Origin: Tetranychus cinnabarinus
Taxonomy: Eukaryota; Arthropoda; Arachnida; Trombidiformes; Tetranychidae
Direction of reading: 5' to 3'
Assembly: GCA_022266195.1 (NCBI GenBank)
Contig: WHVY01000003.1
Coordinates: 2,542,001-2,606,000 of the forward strand
Length of the DNA: 64,000 nucleotides
Shown: one piece after another, positions 33,973-45,129 of the stretch
Layout of the letters: the number at the start of each line of letters is the position of its first letter
How positions within the stretch are numbered: the stretch's first letter is position 1
Notes under the pieces: generated by a model
Seen by the model: the letters and a program-made list of their open reading frames with translations, nothing else
The model's database searches: none
Told to the model about the DNA's origin: nothing
Made by a program: the position numbers and the translations under genes

Positions 33973-36202
33973 TTTGTTAAATTAAATTAAAAAACTAAAC
34001 AGGCTAACACAAAAGTAATAGCAATTTATTGACTATAAACACAAGAACAAACCAATTCCGCAAAACACAGCTAAGACAGCTATATTCCTTTTCCGTTTCC
34101 GGATAAACACCAAGGAGATACTTAAACTCCATCCTTGATAAATTTACCGCCAGTTTTGAATTTTTTTCTGGTTAACAATTTTATCCAACATTTTTATTCT
34201 AACTTTTTTATTATTTTATTATTTTTAGTTTTTTAGCTGATTTTTTTATTAATAAAAATTATTTCATTTAAATCTATCTGATATTCAGCTGCATTAGATA
34301 ATAGCAAATAGTAAGTTTTGTAGTTAAAAATGGTGATTGGCTGCCATTCTCATATTTTTAAGATCCAAGATTAGAATATCAATTCTGATGATATTCTGAC
34401 AGCCATCAGAATCAAGCGAAATGTCGTTTAATTGAGAGAAGTGTTGACTCCACTCGTGGAAATAAATCTAAAATTCCAATATATTGTAATAATTTCCTCT
34501 ATAAGTTTTCATTTCTTATTTCCATACCTTTCTAGTTGAACATCTAACACATCGAGTCATTCCATTTACAGTAAGCTACCAGATAATGAGAATCAATTTT
34601 TCAACGACCCCTCAATAGAAGAGTTAAATCAAATTCAAATTTCCTTTAAATTTCTTTAATTATTAATTAACTAAATCTAATTTTCTTTCGCCGAATATCA
34701 ATGAAGAAAATCAAGAAATCAGTTTGAAAAGCAATTAATCTTGAATTTGATTAGTTAAAGAAAGTTAATAATCAAGAAAAATAAGTTGCCCGGCGAATAG
34801 TGTAAATAAGCTATTTCAAGGTATTCTCATTATCTGGTAGCTTACTGTAAGCCTTCAGTGACCCTTCAAACTCACCATAGAAATAAAACGAGCTAAAATG
34901 AATACATACTAACTCTAAAATTAGATCTTTTCAATATCGAGCAATTCCTAATCGCTTATTGACATTTGATCATTAATATAAGAAATAACGAATTAAAAGA
35001 CTAAATCTAAAAGCCCCGAAACACCTCTTCTGCTCTTGTAGATACTTCCAGTCTTTGGGAATCTGATATCGGTATAAATTGATTTGGTATTGCAATAATA
35101 ATAATAATCATAATAAGGTGATCATAGTTGCTAATCATCATAATTCCGAAAAGAAATAGTAATTGCAAATACAAAAAAATGGCAAATCTGGCAAATTTTT
35201 ACACTTTGTAATCATTGCAATGAAGCAATTTTTCCCATCTTTCTGAAACTGACCGTAAAGGAAAATGAAAATATTTCTGAAAAATTTCAACTTTGTATTG
35301 GTTCTGTTTCATGCAGGAAACAAGCTCTCATTATCATACATGTAGTAGCTCAGAAGTATTTCGAGTCGATTGAAAAGATTCCACTAATTAATATTCATAT
35401 CGATGCTATTAATAAAATCTACAGAATTATAAGAAATAAATGATTGCTATTTACTTTTTATATCGAATGTGAAAAACTGCGATATTTATGAACCATTTTG
35501 TATTGGTTCACCATTCAACCTAACTAAATCATTCGATACTCCTTTACTTGAATATTGATTGTATATTTGAGACGATTAAATAGAAGGCAATGACTTTTAT
35601 TATTAACGTTTAAGAAACTCAAACATGTTTTGATTGTGCATGATTAAATTGTTTTGTTTATTTGAGTTCTTAAAATATTTGATCATACAATTTAAATTGT
35701 ATCTCCAGGATTCTCATAATAATTATTTTTTGCTTAAAAATTGTTAATCAATCTTGTGCTAAAAATCGAAAGCTTATTATCGATTTATCATTTCAATTTG
35801 CGTTTAATCAACACTTCCATCAAGGAGCGACTAGCCATTGATCTACTAGATTATTTTCAATATCACCAGCGCAATGATATTAATTTTATTGTACTAATTT
35901 AAAAGTGTTTTGAAAACAATTTGATTTAAAATTAAATGTGAAAAAATGGAATGGAACATCTGACGTTTTGTAATTTTCTGTTTGTTAGATTTTTTCATAT
36001 CAAGTTTCTCTAAATCAATTTGATCTCAATCAATGATATTTTATACAAGCGTAGCTCTTTTCATCTATCTTATATCAATTAGTCGCCAGATCGACTATAA
36101 ATAGCAAATTTTGTCCGATAACAAGCTTGTTTGTTTACGAATAGTAGTAACAAGAAACAATCAAGCTTCTTGTTGGTAACGAAGGAAAAAACAAACAAAA
36201 AT
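33973..36202. other. intergenic between RPL9 and Na,K-ATPase
   Basis: AT-rich; RPL9 promoter/5'UTR near 33973-34150. Contains one MITE-like element (34569-34847) and an (AAT)n run near 35096-35110. No supported gene. Confidence 0.6.
34569..34847. mobile_element. Tc1/mariner-type MITE (279 bp)
   Basis: The 25-bp terminal inverted repeats are exact: left CAGTAAGCTACCAGATAATG (continuing AGAAT), right its reverse complement ending in CTTACTG at 34847. The element is flanked by TA on both sides (34567-34568 and 34848-34849), the target-site duplication of the Tc1/mariner superfamily. Termini starting CAGT are also typical of Tc1. No ORF inside. Confidence 0.82.
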
Positions 36203-39200
36203 TTAATAATATGTTTCTTGTTCAACCCAACCACCTGGATTACGTCGCAAAATAAAACGTCGGGCTTCATCATAAATGAGAATCAACAGAGAGAATGGCA
36301 TAGCAGGGAACCACCAAGAAGCTCTGATAATTAAATTAGAAATAAAAGGTATTTAAATTAGTAAATTTCTCAAATGAAAGTTTTAAATTTAGAGCTTACT
36401 TTAGAGGATAAAGTTTCAGGACGACGTCCATTCCTGGTGTATATGAAAGGAAAGCGGCCAAGGCAGTTTCAAAAAAGATACCAAAAGTTAAGGCATGATT
36501 CCTGTAAAAATAATAATGATAAAAAACAATGAATTATAAAAGGTTGATGAATGTAAATAAATAAATAAATGGACATACTTCATTCCTTGTTGGATTAAAG
36601 AGTTACGTCTTGTTTTACAAACTATCAAGTCAGTCCATTGTACAATTACGATAGCTACAAAAAAGGCAGTGTGGCAAGTATATTCTAATTGTTTACGAGC
36701 TTTGTAAGTCTGTAATAAGGAATGAGAGATAAAAAAGAATTAGAATGAAATCATTTTCTTTCAATAAATTTTGAATAATAAATTAATTTACCCATTCTTG
36801 ACCATATGAGTCTATAACATCATTAATCGCTCTAGAGTCCCAATCATTACGTATACCGAAAAGTATATTTGGAAGGAAACCATTTTCAGCCATAACAACG
36901 AAATAAGTGAAGAAACCAGCAGCAGCTTGAATAAAACCAATTTGACCATAAGACATGGAAATAAGTCTTTCATTTACAAGTTTATCCTTCTTCGGGTCAC
37001 GAGGTTGACGTTTCATGATATCACTTTCAGCTTGTTCATAGGCCAATGAGATAGCTGGTACCATGTCAGTACCCAAATCAATACAAAGAATGGTCACAGT
37101 TCCCAGAGGAAGAGGTATATTGAAAATGATGAAAAACAAAAATGGTGAGATCTCAGGAATATTACTTGTTAAAGTGTAAGCAATTGATTTTTTAAGATTG
37201 TCAAAGATGAGACGGCCTTCCTCAACACCAGTCACGATAGAAGCGAAGTTATCATCCAACAAAATCATATCAGCAGCTTGTTTACTAACGTCCGAACCAG
37301 CGATACCCATAGCAACACCAATATCGGCTTTCTTAAGAGCTGGAGAATCATTTACACCATCACCAGTTACAGCTACAATAGCTCCTTGTCGCTGACAACC
37401 TTCGACGATAATCAACTTCTGTTGAGGAGATGTTCGGGCAAAGACAATTTCTTTGTGATATTTAAGTATTTCATCTAATTGTTCAGTAGATAAATCTCTA
37501 AGTTCTCCTCCGTGTACAACTGCAGCCTGTGCTTCTCTTGGATTAACAGATTCAACAGGTATCTTTTTTCGTTCAGCAATATCTTCAACAGTTTCAGAAC
37601 CTTCTGAGATGATTCCGACAGCTCTAGCAATAGCTTTGGCAGTAATGGGATGATCACCAGTGACCATAATAACTTTGATACCAGCACTTCGACATTTAGC
37701 GACAGCATCTGGTACAGCAGCTCGAGGAGGATCAATCATTGATACGAGACCAACAAAGCGCAAGCCATCTAGTGGGAAGTTTGCTTCGTCTGGGTCAAAT
37801 TTATAATCAGGACCAAATTTATCCGCTGGCAGTTTTAAATCACAAAAACCAATAACTCTTTCTCCAAGTCCACCCAATTCAAGGTAAGCTTTTTCAAAAG
37901 CGTCTCGCATTTTAGCATCTAATTGCCTCTCCTTTCCGTCAATATAGATAGTTGAACAGCGCTCTAAAATCCTTTCAGGTGCTCCTTTCATACACAGTAA
38001 ATATCCATCTCGAGTTTCAGTTTCGTGAATAGTTACATGATATTTGTTAGTAGAATTGAAAGGGATTTCGCAAATTTTTTTGTTTTTCCTTCGATAACTT
38101 GAAACATCGCCAACTGCCAATTCCATACATTTCAATATAGCTGATTCTGATGCATCTCCTGAGGTATCTCTGTTGAAATATCACAAAATAAGTTTAAATA
38201 TTAAGATTTATATACATATACACTAATTTCACGGATAAGTTAATTTTTGATCAGCGCCGTCTACTATACTTCCAATGGTATAAATAAGAATCTTACGTAT
38301 AGTAGATGGCACTTATAAAAAATTAACTTATTCGTGAAACTAGTGTATGTAAAAAATTTAAATCAAAGTACCTTTTCAATACAGGAATGTTTTCTTGACC
38401 TCCTGTAAACTCGGCCCGGCTACACAGTATACAAACATTGGCAAGACTTTTCCATCCTGGGGAAGATTTATCATACGCCAAACCTAATAATGAAGAGTAA
38501 AGAAATCAGAGAGAGAGATAGAGAAGTAAAATATGAATATCAAGGTAGAAAATGTAAAATGAAAAAAGAGTTTTAGTTTGATCAAATGTTGAAAACCCTC
38601 AATATTTGATTAAAACAATTTCAAGTTAAATTAAAAAAGAGAAAAAAATACCTGATTGATCTTCAGTTGTGTCAGCCTCAATGATATGATTGTCAAACCA
38701 CATATGAGCAACCGTCATACGATTTTGAGTTAATGTACCAGTTTTATCAGAGCAGATCGTTGAAGTTGAACCAAGTGTCTCAACAGCCTCTAAATTCTTG
38801 ACCAGACAATTTTTAGAAGCCATTCTCTTGGCGGTCAAAGTAAGACAAACAGTTACAGTGGCAAGTAAACCTTCTGGTACATTGGCTACAATAATACCAA
38901 TCAAGAAGATGACGGCTTCAAGCCAAGGATAGTTCAGGATTATGGCAATAATGAAAAATGAAACTCCCAAGAAAACAGCAACTCCAGTGATAATGTGAAT
39001 AAAATGCTCAATTTCTCGATTGATTGGAGTTTGACCAATCTCAAGACCAGATGCCAAATTGGCAATACGACCCATAACCGTTCGATCTCCAGTTTGGATA
39101 ACAACACCTGTAGCTGTTCCTTCAACACAATTAGTAGAGAAGAAAGCCAAATTTCTAGTTTCCAAAGGATTATCATGAGTCTTTTCTGGACTCCTAGTTT

Positions 39201-40376
39201 GTGGTTCTGATTCTCCGGTCAATGATGAATTATCTACTTTACATTGATGAGCAAACAAAATCCTAATATCGGCAGGAATACGATCACCTCCTTTAACCTC
39301 GACAACATCACCAACAACAACCTCCTCAGCCGGAATTGTGAGTTTTTGACCTTCTCTGATGACTAGAGCATATTGAGGAACCATACTTTTGAATGATTCC
39401 ATAATAGCAGAACTTTTGGCTTCTTGGTAATAAGAAAAACATCCTGTAACGATGACGACTACTGCAAGTACAATACCTAGGTATAACTGAAAATTTAAAT
39501 GAAAAAGAAGACAAGAAAATTTAATCAGAAGATGTTCATTTGAGTTATAATGCAAGCTATTTTTTCCTAAAAGCTGCTCATGGCTTTATGAATATTTTTA
39601 AGTAGCTCAGCAATCAAAAAGTAGAGCTCATAAAAAAGCCATCAATTAAAATAGATAAAATTTTAACTTACACAGTTACTCAAAAAATAAGAAATTAAAG
39701 TCTAATGTATTTGAAAGAAGTTGACATAATTTTCAAGCAAACGTCATTGGTCTACTATAGTTTTGTGAAATTTTCCTTCACGTTCATAACTGTGATTGTT
39801 AAATTTTTGGGCATTAGTGGTATAAATGAAAAAAACTCACATTATCAGGTGAAACATTATCGCTAGTTGAAGCTTGAATGGAATAAGCCAGGAAACATAG
39901 AACTGCACCGATCCAGAGAAGAAGCGCAAATCCTCCGAAAAGCTGTTTACAAAATTTAACCCATTCAGGTGTTGTTGGCGGTGGAGTTAACGCATTAGGT
40001 CCATCTCTTTCATACACAGCCTTGGCTTGAGCCGACGTCAATCCCTTAACTGGATCAGTCTTAAGTCTGGAACATAATTCATCAAGTGTAATAATATGGT
40101 CATCCTTTTAACACAATAATTTAATGTCAATAACATAGAGGTAAAACATAGGCAAACATTGTAGACACATTGTTGTTGTTGAGGGGCCATTTTAGAATAA
40201 TTGGTCGTAAAAATAAACATAAATATCATTAAATGGAGGCAAAAAAGTATAATAAAATCAACAGCAAAACAATTTAAAAAAATTATATGGATAGAGATAT
40301 AACAGAAATGAACAGGGAAACTTACCACATCAAGTTCTTGCTTGAGATCATCTAACTCAGCCTGTTTTTTAGCCAT
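36203..40376 (-). CDS. ATP1A: Na+/K+-transporting ATPase subunit alpha
   Basis: The eight coding exons are 40376-40326, 40104-39841, 39486-38652, 38483-38372, 38169-36792, 36709-36579, 36501-36400 and 36323-36203. They total 2994 nt and code for 997 residues. P-type IIC ATPase features: TGES in SSLTGESEP (actuator), the phosphorylated Asp at about 352 in ICSDKTGTLTQNR, KGAPERILERC (nucleotide binding), MVTGDHPITAKAIA and VTGDGVNDSPALKKADIG (hinge/Mg). The C-terminus is GGWVEQETYY, as in other animals. It exports 3 Na+ for 2 K+ at the plasma membrane with a beta subunit. Cardiac-glycoside positions Gln94 and Asn105 (Q111/N122 in mammalian numbering) are present, the sensitive state. A splice acceptor at 40431 suggests a 5'UTR intron before the ATG exon. 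Transcription presumably starts in the GA-rich DNA near 40.7-40.9 kb. Confidence 0.96.
38221..38345. mobile_element. short MITE inside an Na,K-ATPase intron
   Basis: This 125-bp foldback lies in the intron between exons 4 and 5. The left end CACTAATTTCACGGATAAG pairs with the right end CTTATTCGTGAAACTAGTG over about 50 bp with a few mismatches. It is flanked by TA on both sides. It is a probable mariner-like MITE, clearly distinct in sequence from the 34569 element. Confidence 0.75.
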
Positions 40377-43300
40377 TTTTGTTGAACAACGGTAATAGAA
40401 AAATTTGAACCAACAGTAAACTAACTAATCCTGGAAATATGAATGACTAAAGATCAAAATAACATGGGATTAAAATAGGAAAAATTAACTTGAGTTTGTG
40501 TTAGCATAACCAGGTTAGGCTAATGTCATGGTACATTGGAAAGGCTTGACAATGGCAATGTAGAAAAGAGTAAATCTTACTTTTAAAATAGATTATAAAA
40601 AATCCAAATGTTTATCCAATTTGATCGTCAATTACAGGCAGGATGATGATGAAAATGATGAGAATGATGATGATGATGATTGCCTAAGCTCTCTTTTCAC
40701 GTCTTCAACAATCAAAATCTCAACTTTTTTTACCAACTCAAAGTGGTAACAAGCAAGTGAAAAGCCAAAAGATATCAACAACTTTCAGCTTCGAGAGGCT
40801 AATTTAGACTAAATGAGAGTTAACTCGAGAAGCGAGAGAGAGCGAGAGTAAGAGGGAAAATTGAAAAGAGTGGAGACGATGATGATGATTCTCATCATGA
40901 TGATGATGGAGAGGAGGAGGAGGATTTAAATTGTGTTTTGTATTTATAGGATTCAGTAATCAAACTAACAAGTGAACCTCATAAGTTACCCGAGACCGAT
41001 TTGAATGAGATAGGTGTCATTCGAGAATAATGAGTTATGAAAAACTCTAATGGCATTCAATTCAAATCCAAAATCCAAAAATTGAAGCTAGACCTCAAAG
41101 TACCAGTAAATCAAAATGAATGTATAACCCTTTAGAGTTATCTTTTCAATAATTTCACCTGTTTTAGGAAACGGAAAAATTGTATTGAAAAAAAAGGTTG
41201 ATATTAATGAATGACCATTGATTATTGATATTTTTTCAACTAATCTAACAAACTGAACCATTAAAGTTGATAGAGGTCATAAAATTTTAGCCATTCAATC
41301 AGCCCTAATTGAAATTAATAGCTGTTTGGGTTAAAAGCAAACCAGAATTATGGTTTACATTACCTTGAATGTTATGAATCTTATGCCAAGTTTTTTTGTC
41401 ATCAACCGTTTTTTGGGTTTCACTGTCTCAACTATTTAGACTGCATCTTTATGAAAATTAACATGATAATCATAATTATCATCCACTGTTCATCCTTCAG
41501 AATCATCCTGTTCACCATCAATGATTAAACAAACAGACGGTGATGGAAAGAGTTAAGCATGCGAATGAAAGAAACCTAATTATTTCTATTAAAATAACCA
41601 GATTTGTATTGAGAGCAAACAAAATATTTTGAGATTTGACTTTTTTGCATTTAACAAAGAAGGCCATCATTAAAGGTTAAATTATCAATGATAAATAGAG
41701 TAAAATTGTTACAATTATTAGCTAACAGACAATTTGCTGACCAAAACTAATCTAATTGTAAATCTGAAATCATCAATTTTTGCTGTTGCTCCAAAACTAG
41801 ATCATTTAAACTCGCCGAGTTTTTTTTCCTAATCATGGTGATATGAGAAGATTGATGTTCAACTGAACAAGTTAAATTAAGAATCAATCAAGGTTGATCA
41901 AGAAATTGTGAGGATCATGAGAAAAAAAAACAATTGCTAATGTAAATTGCCTGAAAGTAGACTCTAATCATAAAACACAATCAAAAGACATTCAATACTG
42001 GGAAATCCATTGTAGGCAAGTAAATCATCTAAATGTCAGTAATTAAGATTTAAATCATCTCAGCTTTCACCTGTTGTTTAAGAATGAGTTTACCCAAAGC
42101 AAGGGAAATACTCGATTGAAGTGATAAATGTTGTAAAGCGTAAAGTTGTTTGGACTCTAAATTCACGGGAAATTGTGATTAAATCATGTATTAATTGTAA
42201 TATAGCCAGCCTACTTCCTCATCACTCTTCCCTCCTAATCATCATCATCTTTATCATCATCAGTGTAAGAAAAATTCTTGTAACATTGAGACGATATAAT
42301 TGAACAATTTAACCTTCTTCTTCTTGTTCATTTAATCTTCACTCAATTTCACAATACAAATTTTTACACACTAATTTTAATCAATCAATAATGTCATCAC
42401 TGTTAACAGACTGGTATCATCACTATCATCATTATCATCATCATCATCATCACCGTTTTCATCTTCATTTTCACCATTGCTCCCAATCATCATGATTCAT
42501 CTTTATTCATTCACATCCGTTAGAATCAAACTAATCCAATTCAATTTTTATTAAAAACTTTCCTTTTCCGATTCTTATCAAATTCAACTTGGCTCTTGAT
42601 TAATATCCTCTCCAAGATTCCCATTTCAATTGAACAATTAACTTAACTGTCTATATTTGGTCAAACCAATCTCACATTCTCATCAATTTACAGTGATTGT
42701 TGAGTCGCTGTTAAACAAAAAAGAGCAAAGCTTTAAATGTTTCCCTAATTCAATCATTTTGAATTATCAAAAAACAATCATCAATCCCTTGTTTTGAGTT
42801 TATTCAATACACAATTGTCATTAAATTTTGTTCACTTTCAACTAACTGTTGTACAAATAGATGTATTAATACAATAGAGATTAATGGAAACCTTTGTAAA
42901 ACCATTTCTTCAAAGCTAATCCAAGAAAGTAAAGTTATATTTAGATGAGCTTTTAAGGTGACATTTAACTGAATGAACATGATTACTTTGATGCTCATGA
43001 GATGATAATATCTCTCATTGGACTAATTTCAGTTTCAAAGATTATAAATTCATTTTACTTCTAGGTCTTGAGCTATTAAACCTCAAAAATTTCAGGTTTA
43101 CTTGAAAACCATTTCATTTTCAAGTGTAACTCGGCTTCATTTCATCTTCAATCAGCCCAACATCAACTAATACATTTCGGTTACAATTGTTATATAATAT
43201 AAAAACAATTAACTTTTACCAGCTAATCAATCAGTTACCGTTGGCAAACCGAGTAAAGATTGAAAAGTATAACATAAAAATATGTGTAAAAAGGTTGAAA

Positions 43301-44595
43301 ATGAAATTGAAACCCTTGATACAATTTTTTCCAGTTAAACCGTAACCAGAGACGATGCTGTTGCTGCTTTTGATGATGATTTAGCTGTTTAACTGTTGAA
43401 AAATTAAACAATTTAATTAACCAGATCACTGTATTATTATCCACGGATTGGCCTCAACAACGCCATTTATAATAAAGTAGCAAAAAGTTAAATTGAAAAA
43501 AATGAACATTAATATCTAGAAGAAGGTAACCTCCATTAACAATTAACCAGTCGATTGCTATTGAAACCCAGGGAAGCCTTTATTGTGCTCAAACCCATCA
43601 TCAATTATACAATTAATGTAACCATTTCATTAGCTTTCCAGTTTCATTGACTAACAATCCAGTGCACAATCTTAACTTTCCATTTCAACCACTAAATTGT
43701 TGACGCCATGTTTAATCCTGCCTTTCTTGGTCTGGATAAGGTTAATTTAATAATAGCTGTTGAGTTGCTGTTTAATAATCAGCTTCATCTGTGAATCTCA
43801 CTCAATGGTTAAAAGCAAATCATTTATAACCTGAAAAAGAAAAGAAAAAAAATGTTGAAATTGTGTTCATTTCACTCAAATCATATTCAATTTACATTAT
43901 TCATCAGATTATTGTTTTAAGTGAAAAAGCACGAATCCAAATGATGATCTGCATGATCGAATCAATTCAATAATGATAATAACATTAAACCAATGGTTAT
44001 TTCAATCTTTCTTTAACCTTTTATTGACCTAATAACAATTAAAAGTCATTATTGATTGTGAATCTTTTTTTATAACCACAACAAATGTTCAATTATAAGC
44101 TAAAAATGTTTTGTCTTCACTTTTATCATTTAATTACTGGCAAAAGATTGAAATAATCAAAAGATAAATTCATTAAAACACAATGAGTTTACCTTGAATC
44201 CATTAATGATTGAATTAATTGTTCAACACCTTTTTTGTCATCAATTTGATTTGAGTCAAAAATTATGTGAATCTTGATTTTATTGCTTTCCAATATTCCC
44301 ATTACAAGTCCAGATTGTGTATGTGCTACAATATCGAGTAAGCAATCACGCTAGTTTTTCAATACATTAACTGCACACACATTCAAATCTCCAAAATTAA
44401 TATAGAGATATAAGTCTCAAATTGAATCTGAGTGAGTTTTCGATAGCGTCAAAGCAAACCGAATTCAATAAACAACTTAAACTAGGTTAAAAATCGAATT
44501 CATTCGATTGTTGGTGTAGTTATACAAAATATATTACAATATTGACTTGTAGAGATAAACACAAACGTCGATGTACAGTAGAAATTAATGGCATT
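40377..44595. promoter_or_regulatory. Na,K-ATPase 5' region and long gene-free interval
   Basis: 5'UTR and promoter of ATP1A lie at about 40377-41000, with (GAT)n runs at 40651-40680 and 40879-40910 and a GAGAGA tract near 40836-40860. The rest is AT-rich with (ATC)n at 42426-42452. I find no supported coding exon on either strand, and no continuation exons for the FLASH-like ORF to the right. Confidence 0.5.
42426..42452. repeat. (ATC)n microsatellite
   Basis: A run of ATC/TCA trinucleotides; one of many GAT/ATC runs in 40-64 kb. Confidence 0.8.
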
Positions 44596-44628
44596 GATCC
44601 TCCATGAGATAAGTCTATGATTAAAAGC

Positions 44629-44748
44629 AAATCGACCTCTTATTGGTTCACCTAAATTGGCTTTATCTTTCGGATATTTATGGTCATTTAAATGATATCC
44701 ACGGTGAAATCTTCCAAGACATTTATCAAAGCCACATGGGTTCTCACC
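44629..44748 (-). pseudogene. decayed Krüppel zinc-finger 5 fragment
   Basis: The minus-strand translation GENPCGFDKCLGRFHRGYHL, then NDHKYPKDKANLGEPIRGRF, aligns with finger 5 and the following linker of both Krüppel genes (GEKPYTCEKCLGKFRRRHHL, then NHHKCPKDEANLGKPRRGR). The first zinc Cys and the terminal Cys are lost (Cys to Phe, Cys to Tyr), so the finger cannot fold. It lies just downstream of the FLASH-like ORF and starts exactly after an AG acceptor-like site, so it could be included in that gene's 3'UTR. It is a third, broken member of the Krüppel tandem cluster. Confidence 0.8.
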
Positions 44749-44803
44749 TGCGTGAACAAAGTTAAAAAAAGGTTAGAATCTTGCTTTTTATCAATTTGAA
44801 AAC

Positions 44804-45124
44804 TTACTTTGAACTAGTTCTCCGTCTAAACACTAGATCATCAATTTGTCTGGTTAGTTCACTAATTCGATCGTTTTTTCTTTCCAACTCCGCTTTTGCA
44901 GTTTTATACAAAGATGAGATGTTTGTTTTTAAAATTTTATTCACCATCACCATACGCTCGTATTTTTCCTTGATTTCTTTCAATTCTGAATCGACAACAT
45001 TTTTTTCCTTCTCTAACTTGTCAAACGAATCCTGGAGAATAGCGACATCATTGAGATTTGAACCAATATTGTTTTCATCAAATTTGTCCCAATCCAAGTC
45101 TGAGTACAAGTCAATTTCAGCCAT
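44804..45124 (-). CDS. FLASH (CASP8AP2) N-terminal-like coiled-coil protein
   Basis: A 106-residue ORF with ATG at 45124. The acidic start MAEIDLYSDLDW resembles the FLASH-type DIY.GLD motif. It is followed by a coiled coil (residues about 30-100), in which NISSLYKTAKAELERKNDRI is close to [20 protein letters not shown] of vertebrate FLASH. That region of FLASH dimerises and binds Lsm11 in the U7 snRNP for histone pre-mRNA 3' processing. Full FLASH proteins are far longer, yet the frame ends here with TAA in AAAG|TAAG. If that GTAAG is used as a donor to 44747, the joined codon is again Lys followed by TGA, so both forms give the same protein. It is either a minimal functional FLASH or a truncated duplicate. 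Confidence 0.6.
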   Translation of the reverse strand: MAEIDLYSDLDWDKFDENNIGSNLNDVAILQDSFDKLEKEKNVVDSELKEIKEKYERMVMVNKILKTNISSLYKTAKAELERKNDRISELTRQIDDLVFRRRTSSK

Positions 45125-45129
45125 AACAG

